In this document: one piece after another, positions 35,192 through 43,513 of the stretch | How the letters are laid out: each line of letters opens with the position of its first letter | Position numbering within the stretch: the stretch's first letter is position 1 | From: S5-327 sp965200975 | GTDB taxonomy: Bacteria; Chloroflexota; Dehalococcoidia; Lucifugimonadales; Australimonadaceae | Assembly: GCA_965200975.1 (NCBI GenBank) | Contig: OZ241740.1 | Location: 1,488,001-1,552,000, forward strand | Reading direction: 5' to 3' | DNA length: 64,000 nucleotides | Program-made: the position numbers and the translations under genes | The notes under the pieces: model-generated | The model's input: the letters and a program-made list of their open reading frames with translations, nothing else | What the model was told of the DNA's origin: nothing | The model's database searches: none

Positions 35192-35613
35192 CCGCCCATG
35201 ACCAGCAGTCGAACATCATTCCCGGAATGCGCTACCGCGACGCGCCCGCCGCAATCGACTGGCTCTGCAACGTCCTCGGATTCGAACGCCGACTCGTCGT
35301 CCCCGGCGACGCGGGGACGATCGCCCACGCGCAGCTAACCCTCGGCAATGGCATGATTATGCTCGGCTCCTACCTCGGGGACGACCCCAACGACATCGTC
35401 GTCGCTCCTTCTACGGAGGGCGTCCTCACCCAAAGCGCTTACATCGTCGTCGCCGACATCGAGTCCCATTACCGGCAGGCCGTAGCCGCCGGCGCCGATA
35501 TCGTTATGGCGCTCCAGGAGCAGTTCTACGGCGGCAGCCTCTACTCCGTCCGCGACCCTGAAGGCCAACTCTGGAACATCGGCTCTTACAACCCATGGGC
35601 GGAACCCTCCTGA
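35188..35613 (+). CDS. VOC family protein, PhnB/glyoxalase-like
   Basis: 141 residues. MRYRDAPAAIDWLCNVLGFE at the start and YGGSLYSVRDPEGQLWNIGSY near the end are typical of the PhnB-like branch. The usual N-terminal metal His is not evident, so it may be a binding protein instead of an enzyme. It overlaps the MFS gene by four bases. The ATG lies within the MFS stop region and follows an AGGAGG. Confidence 0.85.
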   Translation: MTAHDQQSNIIPGMRYRDAPAAIDWLCNVLGFERRLVVPGDAGTIAHAQLTLGNGMIMLGSYLGDDPNDIVVAPSTEGVLTQSAYIVVADIESHYRQAVAAGADIVMALQEQFYGGSLYSVRDPEGQLWNIGSYNPWAEPS

Positions 35614-35644
35614 CCCCATAGCTGCTCAGAGGGGGCGTCCGGAA

Positions 35645-35674
35645 CCGGGAGAGCGTCGCTCCCCCAGACCCCGG
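35645..35674 (+). repeat. Dispersed hairpin repeat, shortened copy
   Basis: CCGGGAGAGCG, a one-base loop, CGCTCCCCCAG and CCCCGG: a shortened copy of the 34-bp core in the convergent gap between the VOC and SDR genes, where it could also act as a terminator. Confidence 0.65.
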
Positions 35675-35690
35675 TCAGCGCGCAGCGTAG

Positions 35691-36473
35691 CTACGTCTCC
35701 AGCAGCCCCCGCTCCGACGGAAAGAGGGCCAGCAGACCGCCATCGACGTTGATGTTCTCGCCCGTTATGAACGCCGACATCGGCGACGCGAGGAACAACG
35801 CCGCCTGCGCCTGGTCTATCGGCTGGCCCCAACGCCCCAGCGGAATGTTCTTCGGCTTCTCGGCGCGCGGCTCCATCGAACCGCCCGGCGTGGTTCCCCG
35901 GTTGTCTCCGGTCTGCGTCGGCGTTATCGAGTTCACCCGAATCCCGTACGGCGCCAGCTGAATCGCCATCGTCCGCGTCATCTGCAGCACCGCGCCCTTC
36001 GACGCCGAGTACGCGATGAACCCCGCCTTGCCGCGATGGCCGGTCGTCGACGCCGTGTTTACGATTGCGCCGCCGTCCCCCTGCGCGACCATCCGGCGGG
36101 CCGCCTGCTGGCTGCACAGCATCGTCCCGTCCATAATCACCGACTGCACCCACTTCCACTTCTCGTACTCGATATCCAGTATCCCCGCCTCGTTGTTCAC
36201 CGCCGCGTTGTTCACCAGAACATCCACCCGGCCATAAGCCGCGTCCGCAGCGGCGAACACGTCCTCGACGCCTGCCGGCGACGAGATGTCCGCGCTCACC
36301 GCCACAGCGTCGCCCCCGAGCTCGCGCACCGACGAGGCCGCAACCTCCGCGCGATCGTCCAGGAAGTCCACGCACACCAGCTTCGCGCCCTCCTGCGCAA
36401 GCGTCCGCGCAATCTCCCCGCCAATGTTCGGCCCGCTGCCCGTCACCACTGCAACCTTCCCGTCAAGCAACAT
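35691..36473 (-). CDS. Short-chain dehydrogenase/reductase
   Basis: 260-residue classical SDR. The nucleotide motif TGSGPNIGGEIA lies at residues 11-22 and CVDFLDD after beta-2, where the acidic residue favours NAD over NADP. VNNAAVNN, the Ser region NTASTTG and the catalytic YSASK are present. The start at 36473 follows GGAGGAG. It stands alone; the alcohol or ketone substrate is not known. Confidence 0.92.
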   Translation of the reverse strand: MLLDGKVAVVTGSGPNIGGEIARTLAQEGAKLVCVDFLDDRAEVAASSVRELGGDAVAVSADISSPAGVEDVFAAADAAYGRVDVLVNNAAVNNEAGILDIEYEKWKWVQSVIMDGTMLCSQQAARRMVAQGDGGAIVNTASTTGHRGKAGFIAYSASKGAVLQMTRTMAIQLAPYGIRVNSITPTQTGDNRGTTPGGSMEPRAEKPKNIPLGRWGQPIDQAQAALFLASPMSAFITGENINVDGGLLALFPSERGLLET

Positions 36474-36587
36474 CGCTCTCCTCCTCATTCCCCGGACTCG
36501 GTTTCCCTGGACTCGCCGGCGGCGGATCGCCCCCATCCTACCACCTCGCCCTGAACCCGACGCCGCCTGCCACAGGGGAGCTGACGG

Positions 36588-36770
36588 TTGACACGCCGCC
36601 GACGCCTGCGGTATCCCTAGACGTGGCACAAGTCCGTTTGCTCTACCTCTGCTCGCAGGGGGAGCGTGGATCTATAGGTAACTGATTGGGCCAACACGCC
36701 CCCTTGTTGGTCCACGAGAGTTACGGACTTGTGCCAACAACCTGGCTCATCTGCCTGCAAGGGGGTTCTC
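36588..36770 (+). promoter_or_regulatory. Structured leader with interleaved inverted repeats and hidden ribosome-binding site
   Basis: A TTGACA (36588) with a weak -10 (TATCCC) may be the promoter. The leader has arm 1, GGCACAAGTCCGT (36625-36637) with its perfect complement at 36723-36735, and arm 2, CCCCCTTG (36699-36706) with CAAGGGGG (36758-36765), in the same interleaved order as at 20336. The right arm 2 is the ribosome-binding site, 5 bases before the TTG start at 36771. In addition TTGTTGG (36704-36710) can pair with CCAACAA (36734-36740), which would compete with arm 2 and free the site. Confidence 0.6.
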
Positions 36771-37289
36771 TTGGACAAGTCTCGTGTCGGATTCTGGCTG
36801 CTTATCTCGCTCATCCCAGCCATTGCGGTGCTGTTCCTCTCTTTTGTGACCTACTCACTAGGAAGCGAGGACCTATCGGGCATACTTGCGGGGCTGGCCA
36901 TCTTCTACGGGTTCCCTGCAGCGATAGTTGGCGCAGTGCTCAAGGTTTGGGGCGGCGTCGAGACCCGCTTACGCTTCCGTGACAGCCAACGCTACGCCGA
37001 GCTGCACGGTTGGCATCCGATCACCAGCACGTCGTGGCGCACGATGAAGCAGGGCGGGGCTACCCTTTCAGTAAGCAAGGGGTATGCAAAGTCGTCCTAC
37101 ATCATGAGCATCACTTCGCCAAGCGGCGGAGACACCACTGTCGCCGAGTTTGAGCGCGCGCTATGGGCGCTGCAGTTCGGCGATTGGCTGTGGGAGGAGC
37201 TGGCGGGAAGAACGGATATCACGCCAACTCTCGTCTACCAGAAACGGAGCGAGTGGAGCCCCGGACTTATGTTGTACTCCGGAAGGTAG
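36771..37289 (+). CDS. Hypothetical membrane protein behind structured leader
   Basis: 172 residues, not recognised. Two membrane helices (about 8-28 and 35-58) are followed by a soluble domain of about 110 residues with a W-rich end (LWALQFGDWLWEEL). The TTG at 36771 is taken as start because AAGGGGG lies just upstream; the reading frame is open to 36729 but that part overlaps the leader stems. Codon choice is less GC-rich than in the neighbours, which suggests acquisition. The shared leader with the methyltransferase-nuclease gene at 20475 hints at a defence or mobile-element role, by inference only. Confidence 0.65.
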   Translation: MDKSRVGFWLLISLIPAIAVLFLSFVTYSLGSEDLSGILAGLAIFYGFPAAIVGAVLKVWGGVETRLRFRDSQRYAELHGWHPITSTSWRTMKQGGATLSVSKGYAKSSYIMSITSPSGGDTTVAEFERALWALQFGDWLWEELAGRTDITPTLVYQKRSEWSPGLMLYSGR

Positions 37290-37413
37290 TGGGGAAGGAT
37301 AGTCCTGAAGCACTGCGCTTCCAGGCGCCTCGTGGGGAGCGTTGGGGAAGGGTAGCCCGCCAACGTGCTAGGATGCCGCCGTATCCCACGCTCCCGGAGG
37401 AGGATCGCCCAAA

Positions 37414-38406
37414 ATGATCATCGACATCCACGGACACCTGAACGCTCCCCCCGAACTGTACGCCTACAAGGCCGGGCTGCTCTCGAGCCGCGGCGCCTAC
37501 ACCCACTGGGGCGGCATCCCCGACGAGAAGCTCAAGGCCACCGTCGACAACCACATCGCAACCGTCCTCGACGCTGTCGGCACCGATACGCAGTTCCTCT
37601 CTCCGCGCCCCTTCCAGCTGATGCACTCGGAACGGCCCGCCAGAATCGTCGAAGACTTCTGCCGCGCCAACAACGACCTCATCGCCAAGACCGTCGAGAT
37701 GTACCCCAACCGCTACCAGGGCGTCGCGGGGCTCCCCCAGCTGCACGGCGAACCCGTCGATGTCGTCTTCGAAGAGCTCGATCGCTGCATTAACGACCTC
37801 GGCTTCATCGGCATCATGATCAACCCCGACCCCTCCGAAGGCCTCGACAACGACACTCCGCCTATGGGCGACGAGTACTGGAGCCCCCTCTACGAGCGCA
37901 TGGTGAAGTACGACGTCCCCGCATTCGTGCACTCGGCCTCCTGCAAGAACGTCCGCGAGTCGTACACCGGCCACTTCATTACCGAAGAGAGCATCCAGAC
38001 CGTCTCGCTCTGCGACTCCACCGTCTACGACGACTTCCCCAGCCTCAAAATCATTATGTGCCACGGCGGCGGCTCCATCCCGTACCAGATCGGACGCTGG
38101 CGCGCCCTCCGCTGGCGCCGCCCAAACGTCACGCCCTTCGACGAGAGCTTGCGAAAGCTCTACTTCGACTCCGTCCTCTACAACAAGGAAGGGCTCGAAC
38201 TCCTCTTCAAAATCGTCGGCACCGACCGTTGCATGTTCGGCACCGAGCGCCCGGGCACCGGCTCCTCCAAAGACCCCAACACCGGCCTCTGGCTCGACGA
38301 CCTCAAACCCGTCATCGAAGACATCGACTGGCTCTCCGAGCAAGACCGCGCCAACATCTTCGAGACCGTCGCCCGCGAGGCTTTTCCCCGGTTCAACGCC
38401 TCGTAG
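37414..38406 (+). CDS. Amidohydrolase_2 family, LigJ-like (4-oxalomesaconate hydratase-like)
   Basis: 330 residues. The metal motif is IDIHGH at the N-terminus. Several stretches follow LigJ of the protocatechuate 4,5-cleavage pathway: SPRPFQLMH, NPDPSEG, YWSPLYERMVKYDVPAFVHS, HGGGSIPYQIGRWRA, YFDSVLYNKEGLELL and DPNTGLWLDD. LigJ hydrates 4-oxalomesaconate; whether this enzyme does so is inference, as no ligA/B/C/I gene is beside it. The start follows GGAGGAGG. A strong terminator lies 42 bases past the stop. Confidence 0.82.
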   Translation: MIIDIHGHLNAPPELYAYKAGLLSSRGAYTHWGGIPDEKLKATVDNHIATVLDAVGTDTQFLSPRPFQLMHSERPARIVEDFCRANNDLIAKTVEMYPNRYQGVAGLPQLHGEPVDVVFEELDRCINDLGFIGIMINPDPSEGLDNDTPPMGDEYWSPLYERMVKYDVPAFVHSASCKNVRESYTGHFITEESIQTVSLCDSTVYDDFPSLKIIMCHGGGSIPYQIGRWRALRWRRPNVTPFDESLRKLYFDSVLYNKEGLELLFKIVGTDRCMFGTERPGTGSSKDPNTGLWLDDLKPVIEDIDWLSEQDRANIFETVAREAFPRFNAS

Positions 38407-38447
38407 ACGGGCAGGGCGCGCCGCGCGACGTTACGAAGCCGCAGCAG

Positions 38448-38476
38448 GCAAGGGCGCTCTTCGTGAGCGCCCTTGC
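38448..38476. terminator. Hairpin terminator between convergent genes
   Basis: 12-bp perfect stem (GCAAGGGCGCTC and its complement) with a five-base loop, followed by TTCGTTCTG. It serves the LigJ-like gene and possibly the convergent asparaginase-like gene. Confidence 0.7.
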
Positions 38477-38521
38477 TTCGTTCTGCGCAAGAACAGGGCC
38501 GTTTGGCCGCCGCGCGCCGTC

Positions 38522-40114
38522 CTAGTGCGTGTCGAATATCTCCTGGTAGCGCGCGATGGCCGCCAGCGCCGCCTCTCGCTCCGGCGCCGTCGGCTTCCGC
38601 GGGTCTCGCGCTTTCGGAAGCCGTCCCAGCTTCAGCATCGCCGCCCGAAGCAGCATCCGCGCTTTTGTCGCATCGAGGTTGCTCCCCTCGATCGTCAGAT
38701 CGTTCGGCGACGAGGGTAGGGGGCCTTCCGGCTCCCCGCGGCCAACCCGCACGACCGGCATCCCGCTGTACGCCGCTATCGCCAGCGCCGCGATCTGACT
38801 CGGCAGCGCCGAGCCTGTGCCTGCCGCCGCTTCCAGCACGAACCCGTGGAATCGCGGAGCTCCCGGCTCAGTCGACGCCTGCTGCGCAAGACCTCGCTCG
38901 ATGCGCGCCATAATGTCGACCTCGACATCCGGGTCCGCCGTGTCCTCTTCCGCCATGTAGTGGCCGTATTTCACCACATGGACCGGCGCGATAGCGTCGC
39001 CCCGCAGTGAGCCGTCGGCGTCCTTGACGGGGATGCGGAGCGCGCCGGGGCTGTCGCCGTACTCACGGAACTCCACCTCATCGGAGAGCGCGCGGATAGC
39101 GACCAGCGATGAGCCGGTCGTGCGGTAGGCGGGCCGGTGCCACACGCGCACCTCGGCCCCCGCCGCGCCGAGCACGCCGCCGTGACCGCCCGTCGCGCGA
39201 TAGCCGCCGGGGCGGGCGTCGCCCTTCTTGAACGACCGCGCCGAGAATATCTGCTCGTCCACGATGCCCACGGCGCCGAGGCCGTCGCTCTTGCCTGAAA
39301 CGGTGTAGCGCACCGCATCGACGATGTTGCGGTCTCCGTCGTTCGAGAGCGTTCCGTGCGCCCGCTGCGACGAGATGCCGACGAACGGGAGCGTTGTGTC
39401 GAGCGTCAGGCTCAGCCAGTAGAGCGTCTCCTCCACGTGCGGGCTGCCCTCCAGCCAGATGAACCCGTCGTGCCTGCCGGAGTCGATCGTCTGCTGCACG
39501 ATGTTGACGGCGCGCGCCATCGCAGCGTTCGGCAGGAATTTGCCGATGGGGCGCGGTTGGTAGGGGAAGAAGTCGCGCCCGGCGACCTCGCCATCTTTCG
39601 TATAGCCGGCGGGAGGAAGGGCGCGGACGAAATCGAAATCCGCGAGGCGGTCGAGTTCGCTTGCCGCGCCGTCGTGGGCGCGTCCGGGGATGCCGCGATC
39701 GATCTCCTCGAACAGGCGCGAGGCGTCGGGGAAGAACGTCTGCCTGCCTCCGTAACGGATATCCGGGTTGCGGAGGTCGGCGTCCTCGAACGGAGCGCCT
39801 TCCGGGGAGCCGTCCGCGCGGCGGGCGACGTAAGGGAGGAGATAGACGCCGTCCTCCGGACGCAGCTCGACCTCGTAGTACGGCTTCCCATCGTCGTAGT
39901 AGACCTCGGCGGCGTCGGACTCGAGCGGATGGGCGGAGAATTTCTCGATGCGCACGCGCACGGGTTCATGGAGACGCTGCGGCACGAGGGGATCGAACCG
40001 CCCCTCTATCTGCGGTTCGCCCTCCCTGCGTCCCTTGTTGCTCGTTACGAGCGCCGGGGTGTTGGCGATGGTCGAACGCGGGCCCGAGAAGACGGCTATG
40101 CGCGGCTTGCTCAT
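38522..40114 (-). CDS. Asparaginase-superfamily protein with altered catalytic motif
   Basis: 530 residues, longer than type I or II asparaginases (about 330). The fold is recognised by SQRAHGTLSNDGDRNIVDAV in place of the family's ALSADGPANLLNAV, by GMPVVRVGRGEPEGPL, and by SNLDATKARMLLRAAMLKLG near the C-terminus. The first active-site Thr may survive in PRSTIAN, but the second motif, GTDTMEET in true asparaginases, reads EGSPHVEET, so the Thr and Asp are lost. A function other than asparagine hydrolysis is likely. The start at 40114 (MSKPRIAVF) is chosen because the longer frame upstream overlaps the next gene and has no family likeness. Confidence 0.75.
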   Translation of the reverse strand: MSKPRIAVFSGPRSTIANTPALVTSNKGRREGEPQIEGRFDPLVPQRLHEPVRVRIEKFSAHPLESDAAEVYYDDGKPYYEVELRPEDGVYLLPYVARRADGSPEGAPFEDADLRNPDIRYGGRQTFFPDASRLFEEIDRGIPGRAHDGAASELDRLADFDFVRALPPAGYTKDGEVAGRDFFPYQPRPIGKFLPNAAMARAVNIVQQTIDSGRHDGFIWLEGSPHVEETLYWLSLTLDTTLPFVGISSQRAHGTLSNDGDRNIVDAVRYTVSGKSDGLGAVGIVDEQIFSARSFKKGDARPGGYRATGGHGGVLGAAGAEVRVWHRPAYRTTGSSLVAIRALSDEVEFREYGDSPGALRIPVKDADGSLRGDAIAPVHVVKYGHYMAEEDTADPDVEVDIMARIERGLAQQASTEPGAPRFHGFVLEAAAGTGSALPSQIAALAIAAYSGMPVVRVGRGEPEGPLPSSPNDLTIEGSNLDATKARMLLRAAMLKLGRLPKARDPRKPTAPEREAALAAIARYQEIFDTH

Positions 40115-40290
40115 CTGTGCGGCTCTCTCCTCTCCTGCCTCTCCTGCGCCAATGGTCGAGGAATCCGTGTCGCCCCAATGCTGAGGCTTTTCAGGCGGTA
40201 TTCTATGCCGCAGGTCAAACCGCGGCCAGGAGTTCAGGCCTGAGCGGCGGACGCCCGAGTTCCGCGAACGGGGACAGGCGCTACAGGCGG

Positions 40291-40746
40291 CTAACCGCGC
40301 TTTGCCTTGCTGCGGGCGTTCTCGTAGAAGGCGAGGAAGTCGTCGACGCTGGTGCGGGCGATGGTCTCGCCGATGACGTCGAGGGGCAGGTCGTCGATCC
40401 GCTTGAACCGGACGCACGACTTGCCCATATCGAGACGCTTGCCGCGCGCCTCGTAGGCGCTGGTGAACCATGCGAGCGTATCGGGGTCGCCGTAGACGTT
40501 GTTGAGGTAGACGGCCATGTGCCGCTTCTGCGAGGCGAGGGCGGCGAACACGAGCGGGCGCTTGTTGTAGGTCTTCGGGTAGCGCGCAAGCGGAACGACG
40601 TAGCCGATCATCCCGAACTCCATGCGCTCCTCGTAGCCGTCCGGCAGGTTGTCGAGGATCGTCTGCCGCACCGCTTCTATCGCTTCGCGGCGATCGCCGG
40701 GCAGCTCGGCGAGATAGGCGTCCACGGTGGCGGCGTCGCTCTGCAT
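40291..40746 (-). CDS. DUF1801 (YdhG-like) domain protein
   Basis: 151 residues. The pattern EAIEAVRQTILDNLPDGYEERMEFGMIGYVVP, split here as two stretches, then HMAVYLNNVYG and DMGKSCVRFKRIDDLPLDVI is typical of DUF1801, a small fold related to iron-homeostasis frataxin-like proteins. The function is unsettled. It starts 97 bases from the divergent amidohydrolase gene and lies upstream of the asparaginase-like gene in the same direction. Confidence 0.85.
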   Translation of the reverse strand: MQSDAATVDAYLAELPGDRREAIEAVRQTILDNLPDGYEERMEFGMIGYVVPLARYPKTYNKRPLVFAALASQKRHMAVYLNNVYGDPDTLAWFTSAYEARGKRLDMGKSCVRFKRIDDLPLDVIGETIARTSVDDFLAFYENARSKAKRG

Positions 40747-40842
40747 CGCAAGTCTCCTTGACAGAGAGAGGTCTGTTCATGATATGCCGCGCTCGCGCGA
40801 AACGTGTAATCTCCGCATATCCGCCGCCTTAGGAGGCTCGCG

Positions 40843-41899
40843 ATGCCGGTAATCGACGCCGACTGCCATGTGATCGAAAGCGAACAGACCTGGGAGTACC
40901 TCGACCCGCAAGACATCGAGTTCAAGCCCCCGCGCCGTCGAAAACCCGGACCGCCCCGACCGCCCGATGTGGGTGATCGACGGACGCGCCCGGCAGCGCC
41001 CCTTCGGCACCGTAACGACCGGAGCGCCCTCCGAAGAGCTCTCAGGGTTCTCCCGCACCTCTTTTCAGACCCGCTCGCTCGGCGACATCGACGCTCGCCT
41101 TGCCCATATGGACGAGCTCGAAGTCGACGTCCAAGTGCTCTATCCCACCATCTACCTCACGCGCATCACCGAACGCCCCGAGGTCGAACTCGCCCTTGCC
41201 AAGAGCTACAACCGCTGGATGGCCGACGTCTGGGCCCAGGCCAAAGGACGCCTCCGCTGGGTCGCTGTGCCGCCCCTCGACACGATGGACGAAGTCCCCG
41301 CCATCCTCCGCGAGGCGAAGGACAACGGCGCTGTCGGCGTCTTTATGCGGGGCTACGAGGGCTCCCGCCGGCTCACCGACGAGTACTTCCACCCCCTCTA
41401 CGAGGCCTCCGTCGAATACGACCTTCCGATCACCATCCATGCCGGCTGCGGCAACCCCGCCTTCGCCGAACTCACCGACGGCGACGCCTACGCGCGCAAC
41501 AAGCTTCCCGTCATCAGCGCCTTCCACTCCCTCATTTTCAAGCGCGTCCCCCAACGGTTCCCCGGAATCCGCTTCGGTTTCGTCGAAGTCGCCGCCAACT
41601 GGCTCCCCTATGTCCTCAACGACCTCGACCGCCGCGTCGAACGCGAAGGATGGCGCCTTCCCGACGACGTCCTCGGCGACAATCGGATGTACGTCGCCTG
41701 CCAGACTAACGACGACATCCCCTACATCCTCAGCCACGTCTCCGAAGACAACCTGATGATCGGCTCCGACTATGGCCACTCCGACACGTCGAGCGAGCTC
41801 GAGGCGCTCAAATCCCTCAAGAGCAGCGGCCGCCTCGAACCCGGCACAGTCGACAAGATCCTCTCCGACAACCCCGCGAGCCTCTACGCCATCGACTAG
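40843..41899 (+). pseudogene. Amidohydrolase_2 family protein, one-base frameshift
   Basis: The ATG at 40843 has AGGAGG upstream and starts MPVIDADCHVIESEQTW, the proper beginning of an ACMSD-like amidohydrolase. The rest, from about 40934, is in the next frame and is complete to the TAG at 41899, with TIHAGCGNP and LMIGSDYGHSDTSSELEAL. Removing one C from the CCCCC run at 40927-40931 joins both parts without a gap. All other motifs are intact, so a sequencing error or a very recent mutation is likelier than old decay. The repaired protein would have about 351 residues. The substrate is unknown. Confidence 0.8.
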
Positions 41900-41908
41900 G
41901 GAAGGGGG

Positions 41909-42778
41909 ATGAATCGCATCCACCTGGGGGACAACCTCGAAGTCTTGCCCAAGGTTGAAGATGGGGCGGCGGCGCTCATTTACATCGACCCTCCCTTCAA
42001 CACGGGCAAGCCGCAGCGCAGGGAACGCCTCCGCACTACGAGAGACGACGAGGAAGGCGACCGCTCAGGCTTCCAAGGACACCGCTACCGGACAGAGAAG
42101 CTCGGCTCACTCGCCTTCCCCGACGCCTTCGACGACTTCCTCGCTTTCATCGAGCCCCGGCTGCAGGAAGCCCGCCGCATACTGGCGCCCAACGGCTCGC
42201 TCTTCTTCCACATCGACTACCGGGAGGCGCACTACTGCAAGGTGCTGCTCGACGCAATTTTCGGGCGCGACTGCTTTATGAACGAGATCGTCTGGGCGTA
42301 CGACTATGGCGGGCGCCCCAAGAGACGCTGGCCCGCGAAGCACGACATCATCTTTTGGTACGTGAAGGACACTGCGCGCTACACATTCAACTACGACGCT
42401 ATCGACCGCATCCCGTATATGGCGCCCGGACTCGTGGGGCCGCGGAAGGCGGCCCGCGGCAAGACTCCTACGGACGTGTGGTGGCAGACCATCGTGCCTA
42501 CGAATAGCCGCGAGCGCACCGGCTACCCCACCCAGAAGCCGCTCGCCATCCTGGAGCGCATCGTGCGCGTCCACTCCAACCCCGGAGACCTCGTTGTGGA
42601 CTTCTTCGCAGGCTCCGGCACGACCGGCGAGGCTGCCGCGCGAAACGGCAGGCGCTACCTGCTCGTCGACAACAGCCCCGAAGCCGCGCAAATCATGGCT
42701 GCGCGCCTCGCGTTCAGCAACCCCGTCTGCATAGGGTTCACGCCTGAGCAGGCGCCGCCGGAAGGAGGAGCGTCATGA
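41909..42778 (+). CDS. Site-specific DNA methyltransferase (N4/N6 amino type)
   Basis: 289 residues, beta-class order: catalytic motif IV LIYIDPPFNTG (residues about 23-33) precedes the SAM-binding motif VVDFFAGSGTTGEAAARNG near residue 230. The segment ERTGYPTQKPLAILERIV before motif I is the family's usual link. No restriction gene is adjacent, so it is a solitary methyltransferase unless a partner is elsewhere. It starts 10 bases after the amidohydrolase and may be co-transcribed with it. The ribosome-binding site (GAAGGGGG) directly touches the ATG, so initiation may be weak. Confidence 0.9.
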   Translation: MNRIHLGDNLEVLPKVEDGAAALIYIDPPFNTGKPQRRERLRTTRDDEEGDRSGFQGHRYRTEKLGSLAFPDAFDDFLAFIEPRLQEARRILAPNGSLFFHIDYREAHYCKVLLDAIFGRDCFMNEIVWAYDYGGRPKRRWPAKHDIIFWYVKDTARYTFNYDAIDRIPYMAPGLVGPRKAARGKTPTDVWWQTIVPTNSRERTGYPTQKPLAILERIVRVHSNPGDLVVDFFAGSGTTGEAAARNGRRYLLVDNSPEAAQIMAARLAFSNPVCIGFTPEQAPPEGGAS

Positions 42779-42839
42779 TGCATTGGAGCGCGTGCAAGGA
42801 GTAGGCGACCTGCGGCAAACGCGCGCCCGCGGCGGCCTC

Positions 42840-43301
42840 CTAAAGCCGTCCGCCGGCCCGGGCGCTCGGACGCGAGTCCTCGAAGTGCGGCACTGCTACC
42901 CCCAGCCGCTGCAGCAGCGTGTAGTCGTCGCGGTCGCCCCACTGCTCGACGATAGTCCCGTTCGCCAGGCGGTAGATGTCGATCCGCCGCCACCACGACA
43001 AATTCATCCGAGGCGAATGACCCCCAAACTGCCCTTGGAACGCTCCGTTGAACGACACGCTTGCAACGACCTTGTCGCCCGACGCAATCAAGTCGTCGAT
43101 CGTTACGCGCAGCCCGGGGAACGCCGTCCGGGTCATTAGCGCAAGCTCCTTCATCGGCTGCGGGCCGAACGGGTCCTCCGGGATCCCGGCGATATGCAGC
43201 TCGACCTCCCGCGAGTACATCTCGTCGATCAACCCTATCTCGCCCTCGTTGTACACGCGCTCGTACAACTGCCGGATTGCCGCCTTGTTCGCCTCTGACA
43301 T
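42840..43301 (-). CDS. SnoaL-like (NTF2 fold) protein
   Basis: 153 residues. NKAAIRQLYERVYNEGEIGLIDEM at the start (shown in part) and the closing IDIYRLANGTIVEQWGDRDDYTLLQRLGV are the two halves of the SnoaL-like ester-cyclase pattern. It is probably a small enzyme or binding protein acting on a ring compound. The start at 43301 matches the family; the frame upstream is unrelated. It is transcribed away from the CaiB-type CoA-transferase gene. Confidence 0.85.
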   Translation of the reverse strand: MSEANKAAIRQLYERVYNEGEIGLIDEMYSREVELHIAGIPEDPFGPQPMKELALMTRTAFPGLRVTIDDLIASGDKVVASVSFNGAFQGQFGGHSPRMNLSWWRRIDIYRLANGTIVEQWGDRDDYTLLQRLGVAVPHFEDSRPSARAGGRL

Positions 43302-43513
43302 CGCCTCTCTCCTCTCGCCGCGCTCAGAGCGCATTCTTGGCGACGGCGTCCGCCCCGTCAAGCGCTGTCCGCCGCCGATAGCGTCTCTAGTTTGCAGCAG
43401 GGCTGTCCCGACCTCGCAAGACCCGTCGAACTCTCTGCGATGGCGTGAGGCGCCCGGCTGACTTCTGAGAAGTGCGGTAGACTCGTCGGCATCAACTCGG
43501 GGGCGGCGGCGCA

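Noticed and set aside
38522..40780. A 752-codon frame extending the asparaginase-like gene upstream
   Set aside because: The first 222 codons overlap the DUF1801 gene on the same strand in another frame and look like Arg-rich shadow sequence.
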